Shown here: one piece after another, positions 1 to 8,730 of the stretch
How positions within the stretch are numbered: the first letter of the stretch is position 1
How the letters are laid out: each line of letters starts with the position of its first letter
DNA from: Mesobaculum littorinae
Lineage (GTDB): Bacteria > Pseudomonadota > Alphaproteobacteria > Rhodobacterales > Rhodobacteraceae
Direction of reading: 5' to 3'
Assembly: GCF_004011175.1 (NCBI RefSeq)
Contig: NZ_RQXX01000004.1
Location: 310,001 to 374,000 of the forward strand
DNA: 64,000 nt
The notes under the pieces: generated by a model
What the model was told of the DNA's origin: nothing
Seen by the model: the letters and a program-made list of their open reading frames with translations, nothing else
The model's database searches: none
Translations under genes and position numbers: made by a program

Positions 1-1165
1 GCGCGTCCAGCGCGGCCTTTGCCCGCCGCGTCGCCGCGCCGAAGTTCCGCAGCCCGCCGGGGCGCGCGTCCTCTTCGGCCACGGCCATGTTGATGTTGTC
101 CGACAGCGTCATGTCGAGGAACAGGCCCAGGTCCTTGCGGTCCTCGGTCAGGTAGGCGATGCCGTGGGCCAGCGCCGCGCGGGGCGACCGGGGCGTCACC
201 TCCTGCCCGTTCAGCCAGACCTTGCCGCTGGTCGCGGGGTCGGCGCCGTAGATCAGCCGCAACAGCTCGGTCCGGCCCGAACCGACCAGCCCCGCGACGC
301 CAAGAACCTCGCCCCGGCCAACCTCGAACGAACACCCCTTTACCTTGGTGCCGTCGCCCATGTCCTCGACCCGCAGCACCGTCTCGCGGTCCTTGTCGCC
401 GGCGACATGTTCCTTCTTGTAGAAACTCGACAGATCGCGCCCGACCATCATCGACACCAGCCTGTCGGCCTCGATCTCTTCCTTGTCCAGCGTGCCCACG
501 TATTCACCGTCGCGCAGCACCGAGCAGCGGTCGGAAAGCTGGTAGATCTCGTCCATCCGGTGGCTGATATAGACGATGGCGATGCCGTCGCGCTTGAGCC
601 CCGCGATGACGTCGAACAGCTTCTCGGTCTCGCGCTCGGACAGCGAGGTGGTGGGTTCGTCCATCACGATGATCCTGGCATCGGTGGACAGCGCCCGCGC
701 GATCTCGACCAGCTGCCGTTCGCCCAGCGAAAGGCGCGACACCGTGGTCGCCGCGTCGAAGCTGACGCCCAGCCGATCGAGGATCGGCCGCGTCCGCTCC
801 ATCATCTGGCGCCGGTTGACGATACCGCCGCTATGCGGCTCGGCCCCGAGAAAGACGTTCTGCGCGACGCTGAGGTTCGGGGCCAGCGTCAGCTCCTGGT
901 AGATCACGGCCACGCCGCGCGCCTTCGACGCCTTGGGATCGCCCAGCGGGATCGGCTTGCCGTCGACCAGCACCTCGCCCCCCGCGTCGGGGGTGTGGGC
1001 GCCCGACAGGACCTTCATCAGCGTGGACTTACCCGCGCCGTTCTCGCCCATCAGCGAATGCACCTCGCCGCCGTAGACCTGCAGCGATACGCCCTGCAGC
1101 GCCTTGATCGGCCCGAAGGTCTTGGAGATGTCACGCATCTCCAGAATGGGAACGTCAGCTGTCAT
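1..1165 (-). CDS. Sugar ABC transporter ATP-binding protein, RbsA/MglA type (partial, C-terminus off the left edge)
   Basis: The double-ATPase subunit of a CUT2 monosaccharide ABC importer; it would power uptake of a pentose, hexose or polyol from the inner face of the membrane. Reading the minus strand from the ATG at 1163-1165 gives 388 codons with no stop. Visible are Walker A GENGAGKS (residues 40-47), the signature LSLGERQ, Walker B IIVMDEPTTSLSE and the switch region YISHRMDEI. The start of the second ATPase domain follows, with its degenerate GLVGSGRTELL loop and the TEDRK motif typical of this family. About 110-120 residues are missing beyond the window. The start overlaps the stop of the upstream DeoR gene (ATGA, 1162-1165), so the two are translationally coupled. 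Permease and binding-protein genes are presumably to the left. The substrate cannot be told from the sequence. Confidence 0.93.
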   Translation of the reverse strand, partial: MTADVPILEMRDISKTFGPIKALQGVSLQVYGGEVHSLMGENGAGKSTLMKVLSGAHTPDAGGEVLVDGKPIPLGDPKASKARGVAVIYQELTLAPNLSVAQNVFLGAEPHSGGIVNRRQMMERTRPILDRLGVSFDAATTVSRLSLGERQLVEIARALSTDARIIVMDEPTTSLSERETEKLFDVIAGLKRDGIAIVYISHRMDEIYQLSDRCSVLRDGEYVGTLDKEEIEADRLVSMMVGRDLSSFYKKEHVAGDKDRETVLRVEDMGDGTKVKGCSFEVGRGEVLGVAGLVGSGRTELLRLIYGADPATSGKVWLNGQEVTPRSPRAALAHGIAYLTEDRKDLGLFLDMTLSDNINMAVAEEDARPGGLRNFGAATRRAKAALDA

Positions 1166-1941
1166 GGTCGCACCTCCGGGTCGGCGATGGTCAATTGGAC
1201 GCCCGCGTCCTCGATCATCTGGCGGTGCGCATCGTCCAGACCGCTGTCGGTCACGATCCGGGCCACGCGCCAGAGCGGCAGCGCCACCGATGGGGGACGC
1301 TCTTCGAACTTGCGGCTGTCGACGAGCAGAACCACTTCGTTCGCTCTATCCGCGAAGTGTTGTACGAATTTCACGAGAAGCGGGTGCGATTCAAGGATTC
1401 CCTTGGCGCTGACGCCCAGCGCGCCGACAAAGAACTGCTGGGCGAAGAATTCGGTGTCCAGCCCGCTGGGGTCGTAAAGCAGCCCCGGCTCGCGGTGCAG
1501 GTCGCCGCCGCCGACGGTCACCTGGCAGGTGCCGTGTTCGCCCAGATAGGCGGCCAGCGGCATGGAATGCGTGGTGACGCGGACATTGCGGTCGGCGATG
1601 CGGACCCCGAAATGGAAGCAGGTCGACCCGGCATGCACCACGATCTGGCTGCCGTCGCGCACCAAGTCACAGGCCGCGGCGGCGATGGCGCGCTTTGCGT
1701 CCACCGCGATGTCGCGGTTGTCGGCGAAGGGCAGCGCGACGGGGCGGCTTTGCAGCGCGCCCTCCAGCGCGGTGACGCCACCGTAGACCCGCGTCGCCAG
1801 GCCGGCCGCCGCGAGCTTTTCGATATCGCGGCGCACGGTGGCGGCCGAGGCGTCGACCAGCGTCGTCAGCTCGTTGACCGATAGAAACGGTCGCTCGCGC
1901 AGGGCCTCGAGCACGGCCTGATGTCGGCGATGTTCGTCCAT
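1162..1941 (-). CDS. DeoR-family transcriptional regulator
   Basis: A 259-residue sugar-responsive repressor of the DeoR/GlpR family. Residues 1-55 form the winged helix-turn-helix (LSVNELTTLVDASAATVRRDI, where 'TVRRDIEKL' is the family hallmark). The rest is a DeoRC sensor domain that normally binds a phosphorylated sugar (LVRDGSQIVVHAGST..., VLLVDSRKFEERP). An in-frame ATG lies 15 codons upstream, but the one at 1941 is chosen because GGAGG sits five bases before it and the protein then begins at the usual family position. It overlaps the downstream sugar ABC ATPase by four bases, so it probably controls that transporter operon and its own expression. The inducer is unknown. Confidence 0.9.
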   Translation of the reverse strand: MDEHRRHQAVLEALRERPFLSVNELTTLVDASAATVRRDIEKLAAAGLATRVYGGVTALEGALQSRPVALPFADNRDIAVDAKRAIAAAACDLVRDGSQIVVHAGSTCFHFGVRIADRNVRVTTHSMPLAAYLGEHGTCQVTVGGGDLHREPGLLYDPSGLDTEFFAQQFFVGALGVSAKGILESHPLLVKFVQHFADRANEVVLLVDSRKFEERPPSVALPLWRVARIVTDSGLDDAHRQMIEDAGVQLTIADPEVRP

Positions 1942-2363
1942 GATCCTCCGGGACCGGCAGCTCCCCCTGCCGAACAGGCCAACCATGACGCATCACAATC
2001 ATGAAAGCAAGAGTTCAGTCGAACACATGCGCAGGTGTGATCATTGTCGATCAGATGGCGATAAAGATGGGGCAAATTACGGGGGTACAGAAGATCACAT
2101 GCGATCAGCGTGGCGCGCTGCAGGCATGGCGTGGTGCCGCATGGCACAGGGTCTGCAGCACGACGGGTCGCGCCATCGGCCCGGGCGATCCGGGACGCGC
2201 CGCGCAATCGCGGATGGGGATCATGAGAACGGGGCCGCACGAAAGGAGTGCGGCGCGACAGGCGCGGCCCGCCGATGCCCCCCCCCTTCATCGATGCACC
2301 TGCCGCGCGGCGCGCGAAAGCGCGGGGGAGGCCACCGCCCCTTTCCGGGGAGGTCGCGGGGTC
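1942..2363. other. Intergenic region upstream of the DeoR gene
   Basis: 422 bases between two minus-strand genes, without a believable coding frame. The half nearest the regulator (about 1990-2100) is the more AT-rich part and should hold its promoter; it contains the inverted repeat at 2038-2053. The other half is very GC-rich, with short stems (a 7-bp stem at 2234-2254 and a 5-bp GAAA-capped stem at 2311-2324) that could stop transcription from the methyltransferase operon, although no T-tract follows either. Confidence 0.5.
2038..2053. promoter_or_regulatory. Inverted repeat upstream of the DeoR gene, possible operator
   Basis: TGATC-N6-GATCA, a perfect 5-bp inverted repeat about 100 bases ahead of the regulator's start codon. 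Position and symmetry fit an autoregulatory site, but the sequence does not match a DeoR-family consensus I can name, so the assignment is weak. Confidence 0.25.
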
Positions 2364-2990
2364 TCAGGCCATGCGCAGGGACAGCGACATGCCGCCCTTG
2401 CCAAAGCCCAGCAGGCTGGTGACGTAGCCGGGTGCCGCCACGCTGTCGAGGAACCCGGCGATCTCGGCCCGCTCGGGGTCGATGTTGTCGGCCACGACCA
2501 GCGCCCGCGGGGCCAGCCGCGGCGTCAGCATCTCCAGCACCGGGACGTAGAGGTCCTTCGCCCCGTCGAGGAACAGCAGGTCGATGGGCCCGTCGGGATC
2601 GGCGAGCGTCTGGCGCGCATCGCCCACGCGGATATCGGCGACCAACCCGGCCTCGGACAGGTTCTGCCGGGCGCGGGCGGCCTTTTCGGGATGGAACTCG
2701 GACCCCGTGACCATGCCCCCGGTCTCGTCAGCCGCGGCAGCGAGATAGAGCGTCGAGATCCCGAAGGACGTCCCGAACTCGACGATCTGCCGGGCGCCCG
2801 AGCCGACGGCCAGCGCGTAAAGCCAGCGCCCCTGGTCGGGCCGGATCGACAGGTACCGGGTGCGGTGCATCTCGGAGGTGCGGAAATCCGCCATGTCGCC
2901 CTGTGGCGGACGGGGCTGGCCGCGCTGCGCGCGGGCGGCGGCGTGTTCGCGGTCGAGGATCGCGGCAAGGGCGGGATCTGTCAGGCGCAT
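2364..2990 (-). CDS. Class I SAM-dependent O-methyltransferase (COG4122-like)
   Basis: A 208-residue small soluble methyltransferase. The SAM-binding motif I is clear at residues 70-77 (VEFGTSFG), followed by the acidic region around GSEFHPEKA and a motif (DLLFLDGAKDLY) typical of YrrM/caffeoyl-CoA or catechol O-methyltransferase relatives, which act on ring hydroxyls in a metal-dependent way. The acceptor here is unknown. A strong ribosome-binding site (AAGGAGG) stands just before the ATG at 2990. Only ten bases separate it from the stop of hmuV, so it is the last gene of the iron/heme uptake operon, an unusual partner for such genes. It might modify a catechol-type siderophore or a heme-derived product; this is inference from position only. 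Confidence 0.85.
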   Translation of the reverse strand: MRLTDPALAAILDREHAAARAQRGQPRPPQGDMADFRTSEMHRTRYLSIRPDQGRWLYALAVGSGARQIVEFGTSFGISTLYLAAAADETGGMVTGSEFHPEKAARARQNLSEAGLVADIRVGDARQTLADPDGPIDLLFLDGAKDLYVPVLEMLTPRLAPRALVVADNIDPERAEIAGFLDSVAAPGYVTSLLGFGKGGMSLSLRMA

Positions 2991-3000
2991 GTGACCTCCT

Positions 3001-3753
3001 TCAACGGGTCAGAACGACGGGACAGTCGCGGGCGGGGTGCGGCAGGATGCAGACGTCCTGGCGGTAGACCCGCGCGACAAGCTCTTCTGTCAGCACTTGC
3101 CACGGCGGCCCCTCGGCTACGATGCGTCCGGCCTGCATCAGCACGATGCTGTCGGCATGGGCCGCCGCGAGGTTGAGATCGTGCAGCACCGCGACGACGG
3201 TCGCGCCCTCGGCGGCCATCCGGCGGGCGGCGGCCAGCACCCTCTCCTGGTGGCGCAGGTCGAGCGCGGCGGTCGGTTCGTCCAGCAGCACGACGTCGGT
3301 CTGCTGCACCGCGACACGGGCGAAGGTGGTGCGCGCCTGTTCTCCGCCCGACAGGGTCTGTGCATTGCGATGCGCCATGTGCAGGATCTCGGCCTGCGTC
3401 ATCTCGCGTTCGACGATGCGCGCGTCCTCGGCCACCGGCAGGTCGCGGAAGGCGCGCCCCATCGCCACGACCTCTTCGACCGGATAGCCGAAGCGGATCT
3501 CTGAGCCCTGCGGAAACACCGCGCGGACTTGCGCCAGGCGGCGCACCGACATCCGGGCCAGCGGCGTGCCCGACAGCGCGACCCGGCCGGCGTCGGCCTC
3601 TAGGTCCCCGGCGATCACCGACAGCAGCGTCGACTTGCCCGCCCCGTTCGGCCCGACGATCACCGTCAGGCTGCCCGGCAGGCAGGTCAGGTCTACCGCG
3701 TCCAGCAGCGTCTTGGCCCCGATGCGCAGGGTGACGTTCTCGACCCGGATCAT
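3001..3753 (-). CDS. hmuV: Heme/iron ABC transporter ATP-binding protein HmuV
   Basis: A 250-residue ATPase of the FecE/HmuV group that energises import through the FecCD-type permease encoded just before it. Walker A GPNGAGKS is at residues 34-41, the signature LSGGEQAR and Walker B DVVLLDEPTAALD follow, then the switch histidine in VLHDLNLAA. Length and the MIRVENVTLRIG start match HmuV proteins. The ATG at 3753 overlaps the permease stop (ATGA). A longer open frame reads through upstream on the same strand, but it lies inside the permease gene and is ignored. The name hmuV rests on family resemblance and gene order; a siderophore rather than heme substrate cannot be excluded. Confidence 0.9.
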   Translation of the reverse strand: MIRVENVTLRIGAKTLLDAVDLTCLPGSLTVIVGPNGAGKSTLLSVIAGDLEADAGRVALSGTPLARMSVRRLAQVRAVFPQGSEIRFGYPVEEVVAMGRAFRDLPVAEDARIVEREMTQAEILHMAHRNAQTLSGGEQARTTFARVAVQQTDVVLLDEPTAALDLRHQERVLAAARRMAAEGATVVAVLHDLNLAAAHADSIVLMQAGRIVAEGPPWQVLTEELVARVYRQDVCILPHPARDCPVVLTR

Positions 3754-4835
3754 GCGCCGCGCCCCTGCCCCTGGCCGCGCCAGATCATCCACAGGAAGAA
3801 CGGCCCGCCGAGTGCCCCCATGATGACACCGATCGGCACCTCGTTCGGCGGATCGAGCGTGCGCGCCGCCATGTCGGCCAGCATCACCAGCAGCCCCCCG
3901 CCCCCGGCGGAGAACGGGATCAGCCAGCGGTGCCCCGGCCCGATCATCAGGCGGAAGAGATGCGGCACGACCAGCCCGACGAACCCGATGGTGCCGGCGA
4001 AGGACACCGCCGCCGCGACCAGCAGCGCGGTCACGAAGATCAGCTTGCGTCGCAGGATCTTCACGTCGACACCCAGGTGACGCGCCTGCCGTTCGCCCAG
4101 AGCCAGCAGGTCGAGCGGCCGCGACCAGCGCATCAGCAGCGCGATGCCCACGACGGCGGGCGGCGTGACGATGGCCAGCGTGACCCATCTCGCGGTCGAC
4201 AGCGACCCCATCGACCAGAAGGTCAGGCTTTGCAGCTGGTCGGCGGTGGCGAGGTAGGTCAGGAACCCCGCGACCGCGCCGCCGATGGCGTTGACGGCGA
4301 TCCCCACCAGAAGCAACCGCGAATTGTCGCCCCCCGCCACGCCGGGCCGAGCCAGCGCGTAGATGACGAAGGTGGTGCAGGTGCCCGCCACGAAGGCGCC
4401 CACCGGAAGGGTCCAGATGCCGAAGGTCGAGATCTGCAGGATGATCACCGCCATCGCGCCCAGCGACGCCCCCGAGGACACGCCGACGATGCCGGGATCG
4501 GCCAGCGGGTTGCCGAACAGCCCCTGCATCGCAGCGCCGCAGGTGGCGAGGCTGGCACCCACGACCACCGCCATCAGGCTGCGGGCCAGCCGCAGGTCCC
4601 AGACGATGGCGGCGTTCAGCGTCTCGTCGGGCGTCATCTCGGACGGGCCCAGCTTCGACAGCAGCGCCGCGGCGAGCTCCGAAGGCGACAGCGGGATCGC
4701 CCCCACCGCGACCGACGCCATCAGCGTCGCCACGAACAGCGCCGCCACCGCCCAGGCCAGAAGCGGGCGGCGGTCGGCGGGGCGACCGGCGGGGCGATCG
4801 GGCCGTGCGAAGGCGGTATCGCCCGCCTCGCTCAA
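3750..4835 (-). CDS. hmuU: FecCD-family heme/iron ABC permease HmuU
   Basis: A 361-residue inner-membrane permease of the FecCD/BtuC family, expected to have nine to ten helices and to work as a dimer. Family landmarks are visible: the helix after a polar N-terminus (LLAWAVAALFVATLMASVA), RLARSLMAVVVGASLATCGA, the GLFGNPLADPGIVGVSSGAS block, and TIGFVGLVVPHLFRLMIG near the cytoplasmic coupling helix that contacts the ATPase. The C-terminus (PFFLWMIWRG) is the normal family ending. It overlaps both neighbours by four bases (hmuT upstream, hmuV downstream), so the three are translationally coupled. Confidence 0.92.
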   Translation of the reverse strand: MSEAGDTAFARPDRPAGRPADRRPLLAWAVAALFVATLMASVAVGAIPLSPSELAAALLSKLGPSEMTPDETLNAAIVWDLRLARSLMAVVVGASLATCGAAMQGLFGNPLADPGIVGVSSGASLGAMAVIILQISTFGIWTLPVGAFVAGTCTTFVIYALARPGVAGGDNSRLLLVGIAVNAIGGAVAGFLTYLATADQLQSLTFWSMGSLSTARWVTLAIVTPPAVVGIALLMRWSRPLDLLALGERQARHLGVDVKILRRKLIFVTALLVAAAVSFAGTIGFVGLVVPHLFRLMIGPGHRWLIPFSAGGGGLLVMLADMAARTLDPPNEVPIGVIMGALGGPFFLWMIWRGQGQGRGA

Positions 4836-5788
4836 GGGAACATCTCCGCCAGCGCCCCGGCCAGCGCCCGCGTGGCCAGCCCCGACGACGCCGCATCGGC
4901 CCGGACGTGCAGGTCCTGCATGACGATGGCGCGCGCGCCGCGGCCCGCGGGCGTCTGCGCCAGCCCCGGGTAGCCTTCCCAGATCCCGTCGACGCCGCCG
5001 AAGGCCTCAAGCTCGCTCTCCGAGATCAGGATGACGTCCGGCGCCATCATCAGCACGCCCTCGGGCGTGACCGAGCGGTAGCGGTCCATCCCGACCTCGG
5101 CCGCGGCATTCACCGCGCCCACACGCTCGATCAGGTTGTGAACCCCGGTGCCCGCCCCCCCGGCCGAGAAATTGCCGCCCGCCCCCTGTTTCGACGCATG
5201 CAGGATGCGCAGCGGCGCACCGCCCGCCCCGACGCCGGATTCGGCCGCGGCATCGGCGTAGCTTTGCCGCATCTGCGCAATCAGCGCCGCTCCCCGGTCC
5301 TCGAGCCCCAGGTGCCCGGCCATCAGCGCGACCTTCTCGGTCGCGGGGCGGGTACGGTTGACGATGTCGGTGTCGATCCCGACCCGTTCCAGACCGGCGC
5401 GCAGGGTGTCGAAACGGACATTCGCCGTCAGCACCTTGCCCGGCCGCATCCCGACGATGCCCTCGACCCCGGCCCAGTCGCGCACCTTGTAGGGCGTCTC
5501 CTCGATCCCCGGCAGGTCGATGGCGGCGGGCCGCGCGAGGATGCGGTCGGCGGCCCCCAGCGCGACCGCGATCTCGACCAGCTCGGCATCGAGAAGGACC
5601 AGGTCGCGCGGGGCCTCGGGCGCGCTTTCCGGGCCGTAGAGGTCCGGGTAGGCGGGGATGTCGGTTATGTCGATCACCTCGGCCCTTGCGCCCGCCGCGA
5701 AACCGGCGAGCGCGAAGGTGACGACGACGGCAAGGGTCGCGGCAAAGACGGCGGCGCGTATGGGGGCGCGGGGGGCTGTGTGTGGCAT
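4832..5788 (-). CDS. hmuT: Periplasmic heme/iron-binding protein HmuT
   Basis: A 318-residue periplasmic binding protein that captures the ligand delivered by the TonB receptor and hands it to the permease. Residues 1-36 form a Sec signal peptide (RAAVFAATLAVVVTFALAG, cleavage near ARA|EVI). The mature protein has the cluster A-2 bilobed pattern: a first lobe with LVEIAVALGAADRILARP, a linker helix (EKVALMAGHLGLEDRGAAL) and a second lobe with MAPDVILISESELEAFGG. The block GAGGNFSAGGAGTGVHNLIERVG resembles the glycine-rich region seen in HmuT-type hemin-binding proteins. It lies 14 bases after the receptor and overlaps hmuU. Confidence 0.88.
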   Translation of the reverse strand: MPHTAPRAPIRAAVFAATLAVVVTFALAGFAAGARAEVIDITDIPAYPDLYGPESAPEAPRDLVLLDAELVEIAVALGAADRILARPAAIDLPGIEETPYKVRDWAGVEGIVGMRPGKVLTANVRFDTLRAGLERVGIDTDIVNRTRPATEKVALMAGHLGLEDRGAALIAQMRQSYADAAAESGVGAGGAPLRILHASKQGAGGNFSAGGAGTGVHNLIERVGAVNAAAEVGMDRYRSVTPEGVLMMAPDVILISESELEAFGGVDGIWEGYPGLAQTPAGRGARAIVMQDLHVRADAASSGLATRALAGALAEMFP

Positions 5789-5802
5789 GGCGTCCCTTCC
5801 GC

Positions 5803-7809
5803 TCAGAACCGGCTGGTCAGGCCGACGTAAAGCCGCCGCCCGGCCAGCGAGCGGTCGCTGAGCTCGGTGTCGTAATCGGTGTCGAAGACGTTCGAGAGGT
5901 TGACCGAGGCGCGCACGTTGTCACGGATGTCATAGTCGAAGCCTGCATCGACCAGCGTGTAGGCCGGGATCTCCTGCGCCGAGCGGCCGATGGTCGTGGT
6001 GTCGCCGCGATACTTGACCTTCCCCCAAAGACCGTAGGGCGCGTCGTCCGGCGACCAGCGGACGCCGAAGTTGGCGGCATGGGCCGGCAGGCCGTTGAAG
6101 CGATCGCCCGCGCCGTCGCCGCTGGTGATCTCGGAGTCCGAGTAGGTGTAGTTCGCGGACAGGTCGAAATCGCCGACCGGCATGTCGAAGGTCAGTTCGG
6201 CACCGTTCAGCTCGGCCTCGTCGCGGTTCACGTATTCCGAGATGTAGACGTAGTTGTCGACGGCGCCGAAGCTGCAGGTGCCGTTCAGCTGTCCGTCGGC
6301 CTCGTACCGGTCGGCCTCGGGCGTGTCGCAGATCACGTCGCGGTCGATCTTGTTCTCGAAGGAGGTGTGGTAGACCGTGGCGCTGGCCTGGATGCCGCGC
6401 GGCCCTTCCCAGACCAGCCCGAATTCGTAGTTGGTGCTTTCCTCGGGCTGCAGGTCGGTGTTGCCGACGTCGAGCGCGTTGCTGCCGCGCCCGCCCGACG
6501 GTTCGGCGATGCCGGCATCGGCCTGCTTGAGCTCGGGCACCCGGTAGCCCCCGCTGACACCGCCCTTCAGCGTCAGCGCCGGCGTCAGGTCGTAGACGCC
6601 GTAGACGCGCGGGGTCACGTTGCTTCCGTAGTTTTCGTTATGGTCGTAGCGCAGGCCCAGCGTCAGGGCGAACCTGTCGGTAAGGTCGATCTCGTCCTCG
6701 GCGAAAAGCGCGGCATGCCAGCGGTCGAGATCGGTCGAGATCGAGGGGGAGAAGCGGTTTTCGTCGTGTTCGGTCCGCTCGGTCGCGTAGTCGGCGCCGA
6801 AGGTCAGCGTCTGGCGGGCCAGATACATCGTGGTCTTGGTGTTCAGCTGCGTCTTGCCGTAGCTCGAGGTGTAGTCGCCGTTCTCGATGTCGACGGTCTC
6901 GTCGATCAGGAAGGTCGTCGTCTCATGGCCCTGCCCCCACTGCATCCGGTGGGTCACGCCGTAGTTGGTATAAGTGTTCTCGACCTCGCCGACCGACACC
7001 TCGCCCCGCCGCAGAAGCGCGTTCTCGAAGGATTGCTCGGTCTGCGAGAGGTTGAATTTCAGCTCGTGGTCGTCGTTGACGGCCCAGGTCAGGGTTCCGC
7101 CCAGCGTGCGGCGGCGCGACTCCGCCTCGCCGGGGATGAACGCGTCGGCCTGCTGGGAATGGGTCTGCCCGTAAAGGCTGAGCCCGACCGAGCTGCTGAC
7201 CGGTCCCGACAGGTAGAACCGGCCCTGGTGGGAGTCGCCCGCGTCGCCGTCTTCGGGCAGGGTGGTGCCGATGGTGACCTCGCCGCCCCAGTCGTCCGGC
7301 ACGGGCTTGGTGATGACATTGATGACCCCGCCGGCGGCGTCGGTGCCGTAAAGCGACGACATCGGCCCGCGGATCACCTCGATCCGGTCGATGGCCGATG
7401 CGGGCGGCAGAAAGCCCGCCTTCTGCCCGCTGCCGAAGCCGTTGTAGAAAGCCTCGCCCGTCGAGCCGATAGGGCGGCCGTCGACCAGCAGCAGCACGTA
7501 GTCCTCGCCCAGGCCGCGGATGTTGATCTCGTCATTGCCCAGCTTGCCGCCGCCTTCGAGCGCGACGCCGGGCACATCGTCCAGCGCGTCGGTGATCGTC
7601 TCGTAGGAGCCATCGGCCAGGTCTTCCCCCTCGACCACGGTGATCGAGGCCGGGGCGTCGGCGATCAGCTGCTCGTAACCGGCGGCGGTCAGGACGACCG
7701 TGCCGAGATTGGCGAAATCCCCCGCGACCTCCTCCTGCGCCTGCAGGCCGCAAAGCGGTACGGCGCCAAGCGCGATGGTGACGAATGCAAGCTTCTGCCG
7801 TCTCGGCAT
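5803..7809 (-). CDS. TonB-dependent outer-membrane receptor (CirA/FepA-like; heme or siderophore)
   Basis: A 668-residue outer-membrane gated barrel. Residues 1-24 are a signal peptide. The TonB box/plug region includes LGTVVLTAAG, then the plug motifs VPGVALEGG, INIRGLGEDYVLLLVDG, IDRIEVIRGPMSSLYGTDAAGGVINV (about residues 40-170). The remainder is a 22-strand barrel with typical RYDHNENYGS, GYRVPELKQADAG and LQPEESTNYEFGL motifs, and the protein ends in an aromatic (VGLTSRF), as outer-membrane proteins do. Two cysteines (VICDTPE... and GTCSF) sit in an outer loop. The plug looks more like CirA/FepA than a classical heme receptor, so the ligand is left open. It is first in the operon with hmuTUV, so it is presumably iron-repressed. 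Confidence 0.9.
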   Translation of the reverse strand: MPRRQKLAFVTIALGAVPLCGLQAQEEVAGDFANLGTVVLTAAGYEQLIADAPASITVVEGEDLADGSYETITDALDDVPGVALEGGGKLGNDEINIRGLGEDYVLLLVDGRPIGSTGEAFYNGFGSGQKAGFLPPASAIDRIEVIRGPMSSLYGTDAAGGVINVITKPVPDDWGGEVTIGTTLPEDGDAGDSHQGRFYLSGPVSSSVGLSLYGQTHSQQADAFIPGEAESRRRTLGGTLTWAVNDDHELKFNLSQTEQSFENALLRRGEVSVGEVENTYTNYGVTHRMQWGQGHETTTFLIDETVDIENGDYTSSYGKTQLNTKTTMYLARQTLTFGADYATERTEHDENRFSPSISTDLDRWHAALFAEDEIDLTDRFALTLGLRYDHNENYGSNVTPRVYGVYDLTPALTLKGGVSGGYRVPELKQADAGIAEPSGGRGSNALDVGNTDLQPEESTNYEFGLVWEGPRGIQASATVYHTSFENKIDRDVICDTPEADRYEADGQLNGTCSFGAVDNYVYISEYVNRDEAELNGAELTFDMPVGDFDLSANYTYSDSEITSGDGAGDRFNGLPAHAANFGVRWSPDDAPYGLWGKVKYRGDTTTIGRSAQEIPAYTLVDAGFDYDIRDNVRASVNLSNVFDTDYDTELSDRSLAGRRLYVGLTSRF

Positions 7810-7898
7810 GGGGGCCTCCCTGACCTATGCGCGCACCCGTCCGGCCCCGCCGAAGGACCCCGGCAGACGGAAAACACGGCTCGCGTCTCTTAAAATAA

Positions 7899-7919
7899 AC
7901 CTTACTGATTCAATAAGGT
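7899..7919. promoter_or_regulatory. Inverted repeat in the iron-operon promoter region
   Basis: ACCTTA-N9-TAAGGT, a perfect 6-bp inverted repeat in a strikingly AT-rich island (about 7888-7920) some 90 bases before the TonB receptor start. It is placed where a metal-responsive regulator would bind. It does not match a RirA (TGA-N9-TCA), Irr/ICE or classical Fur box exactly, so the regulator is not named. Confidence 0.4.
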
Positions 7920-8092
7920 AATCCCGGGATACTGAGGGGGCCGAAAGGTTTCAAGCCATACATGATATTTTTTGTCAGGAATATGGTGCGAACTCATGCA
8001 GGTCTGCCGTTCCCCCAAGTAAGCCAATGAAAAAAGTTGTTTTCCGGTCACGTTACCCAGCGCGCGGCCCGGCTTTTCGGGTCTTGGGGCGG

Positions 8093-8508
8093 TTACTGTC
8101 CGCCCTTACGGCGCAGCCGCCAAACGAAGAACACTTCGCCGACCAGTCGGGTGGGATACCGATGAGTATGTCCCCGGACCGCATGACGGTCCGGGCGACG
8201 ATATCGGCCCGGATCAGGAACACCGCCCCCGCCAGCATGGCGGCGGGGATCACGCGGGCGTTGTCGCCGAAAACGCCCAGCCGGACCATGTGCGGCACCA
8301 TCAGCCCCACGAACCCGATGCACCCGGGAAAGATCGGCACATTGGCGATCGCCATGACGATGAGGGACACCGCCACCCCGGTCAGGACAAGCCTGTCCGC
8401 CCCCGCCGCGCGGGTGAAGCTGATCACGCCCAGCACCAGAAGCGCGGCGCCCAGGGCGGCCCCGCGCCCGGGTGCAGACTGACGGGGTTCAGGATGCCCA
8501 CGCCCCAC
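8093..8508 (-). pseudogene. Remnant of a FecCD-type metal ABC permease (N-terminus lost, frameshifted)
   Basis: The minus strand carries the C-terminal two-fifths of a FecCD permease: LLVLGVISFTRAAGADRLVLTGVAVS, then GCIGFVGLMVPHMVRLGVFGDNAR and GAVFLIRADIVARTVMRSGDILIGIP. After that the frame breaks near 8155. The natural family ending (TRLVGEVFFVWRLRRKGG) continues in another frame to the stop at 8093. About 190 N-terminal residues are absent and nothing recognisable precedes the fragment. It is not the operon's own HmuU copy, because the sequence differs. It is best read as a decayed iron or zinc importer left beside the COG0523 GTPase. Confidence 0.8.
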
Positions 8509-8730
8509 GACATCCGGTCGAGCATCTGGGTCGCCGGCACCGGCCGGGACGCGTCGTCGGGCATCGCGGCGGGCGCGGGAACGGTGGGCACGGCCTGCAA
8601 CGGCGCGGCACGGGCCGCGAGGCCAATCTCCGATGTTCCAGACTTGACGGCCCCGACCAGCCAGGGGCCGCCCTGCTTTGCACCGGCCTGAACCGGGCCC
8701 TCCGTCCCGTCGACGTCCAGCCGCCGCCGT

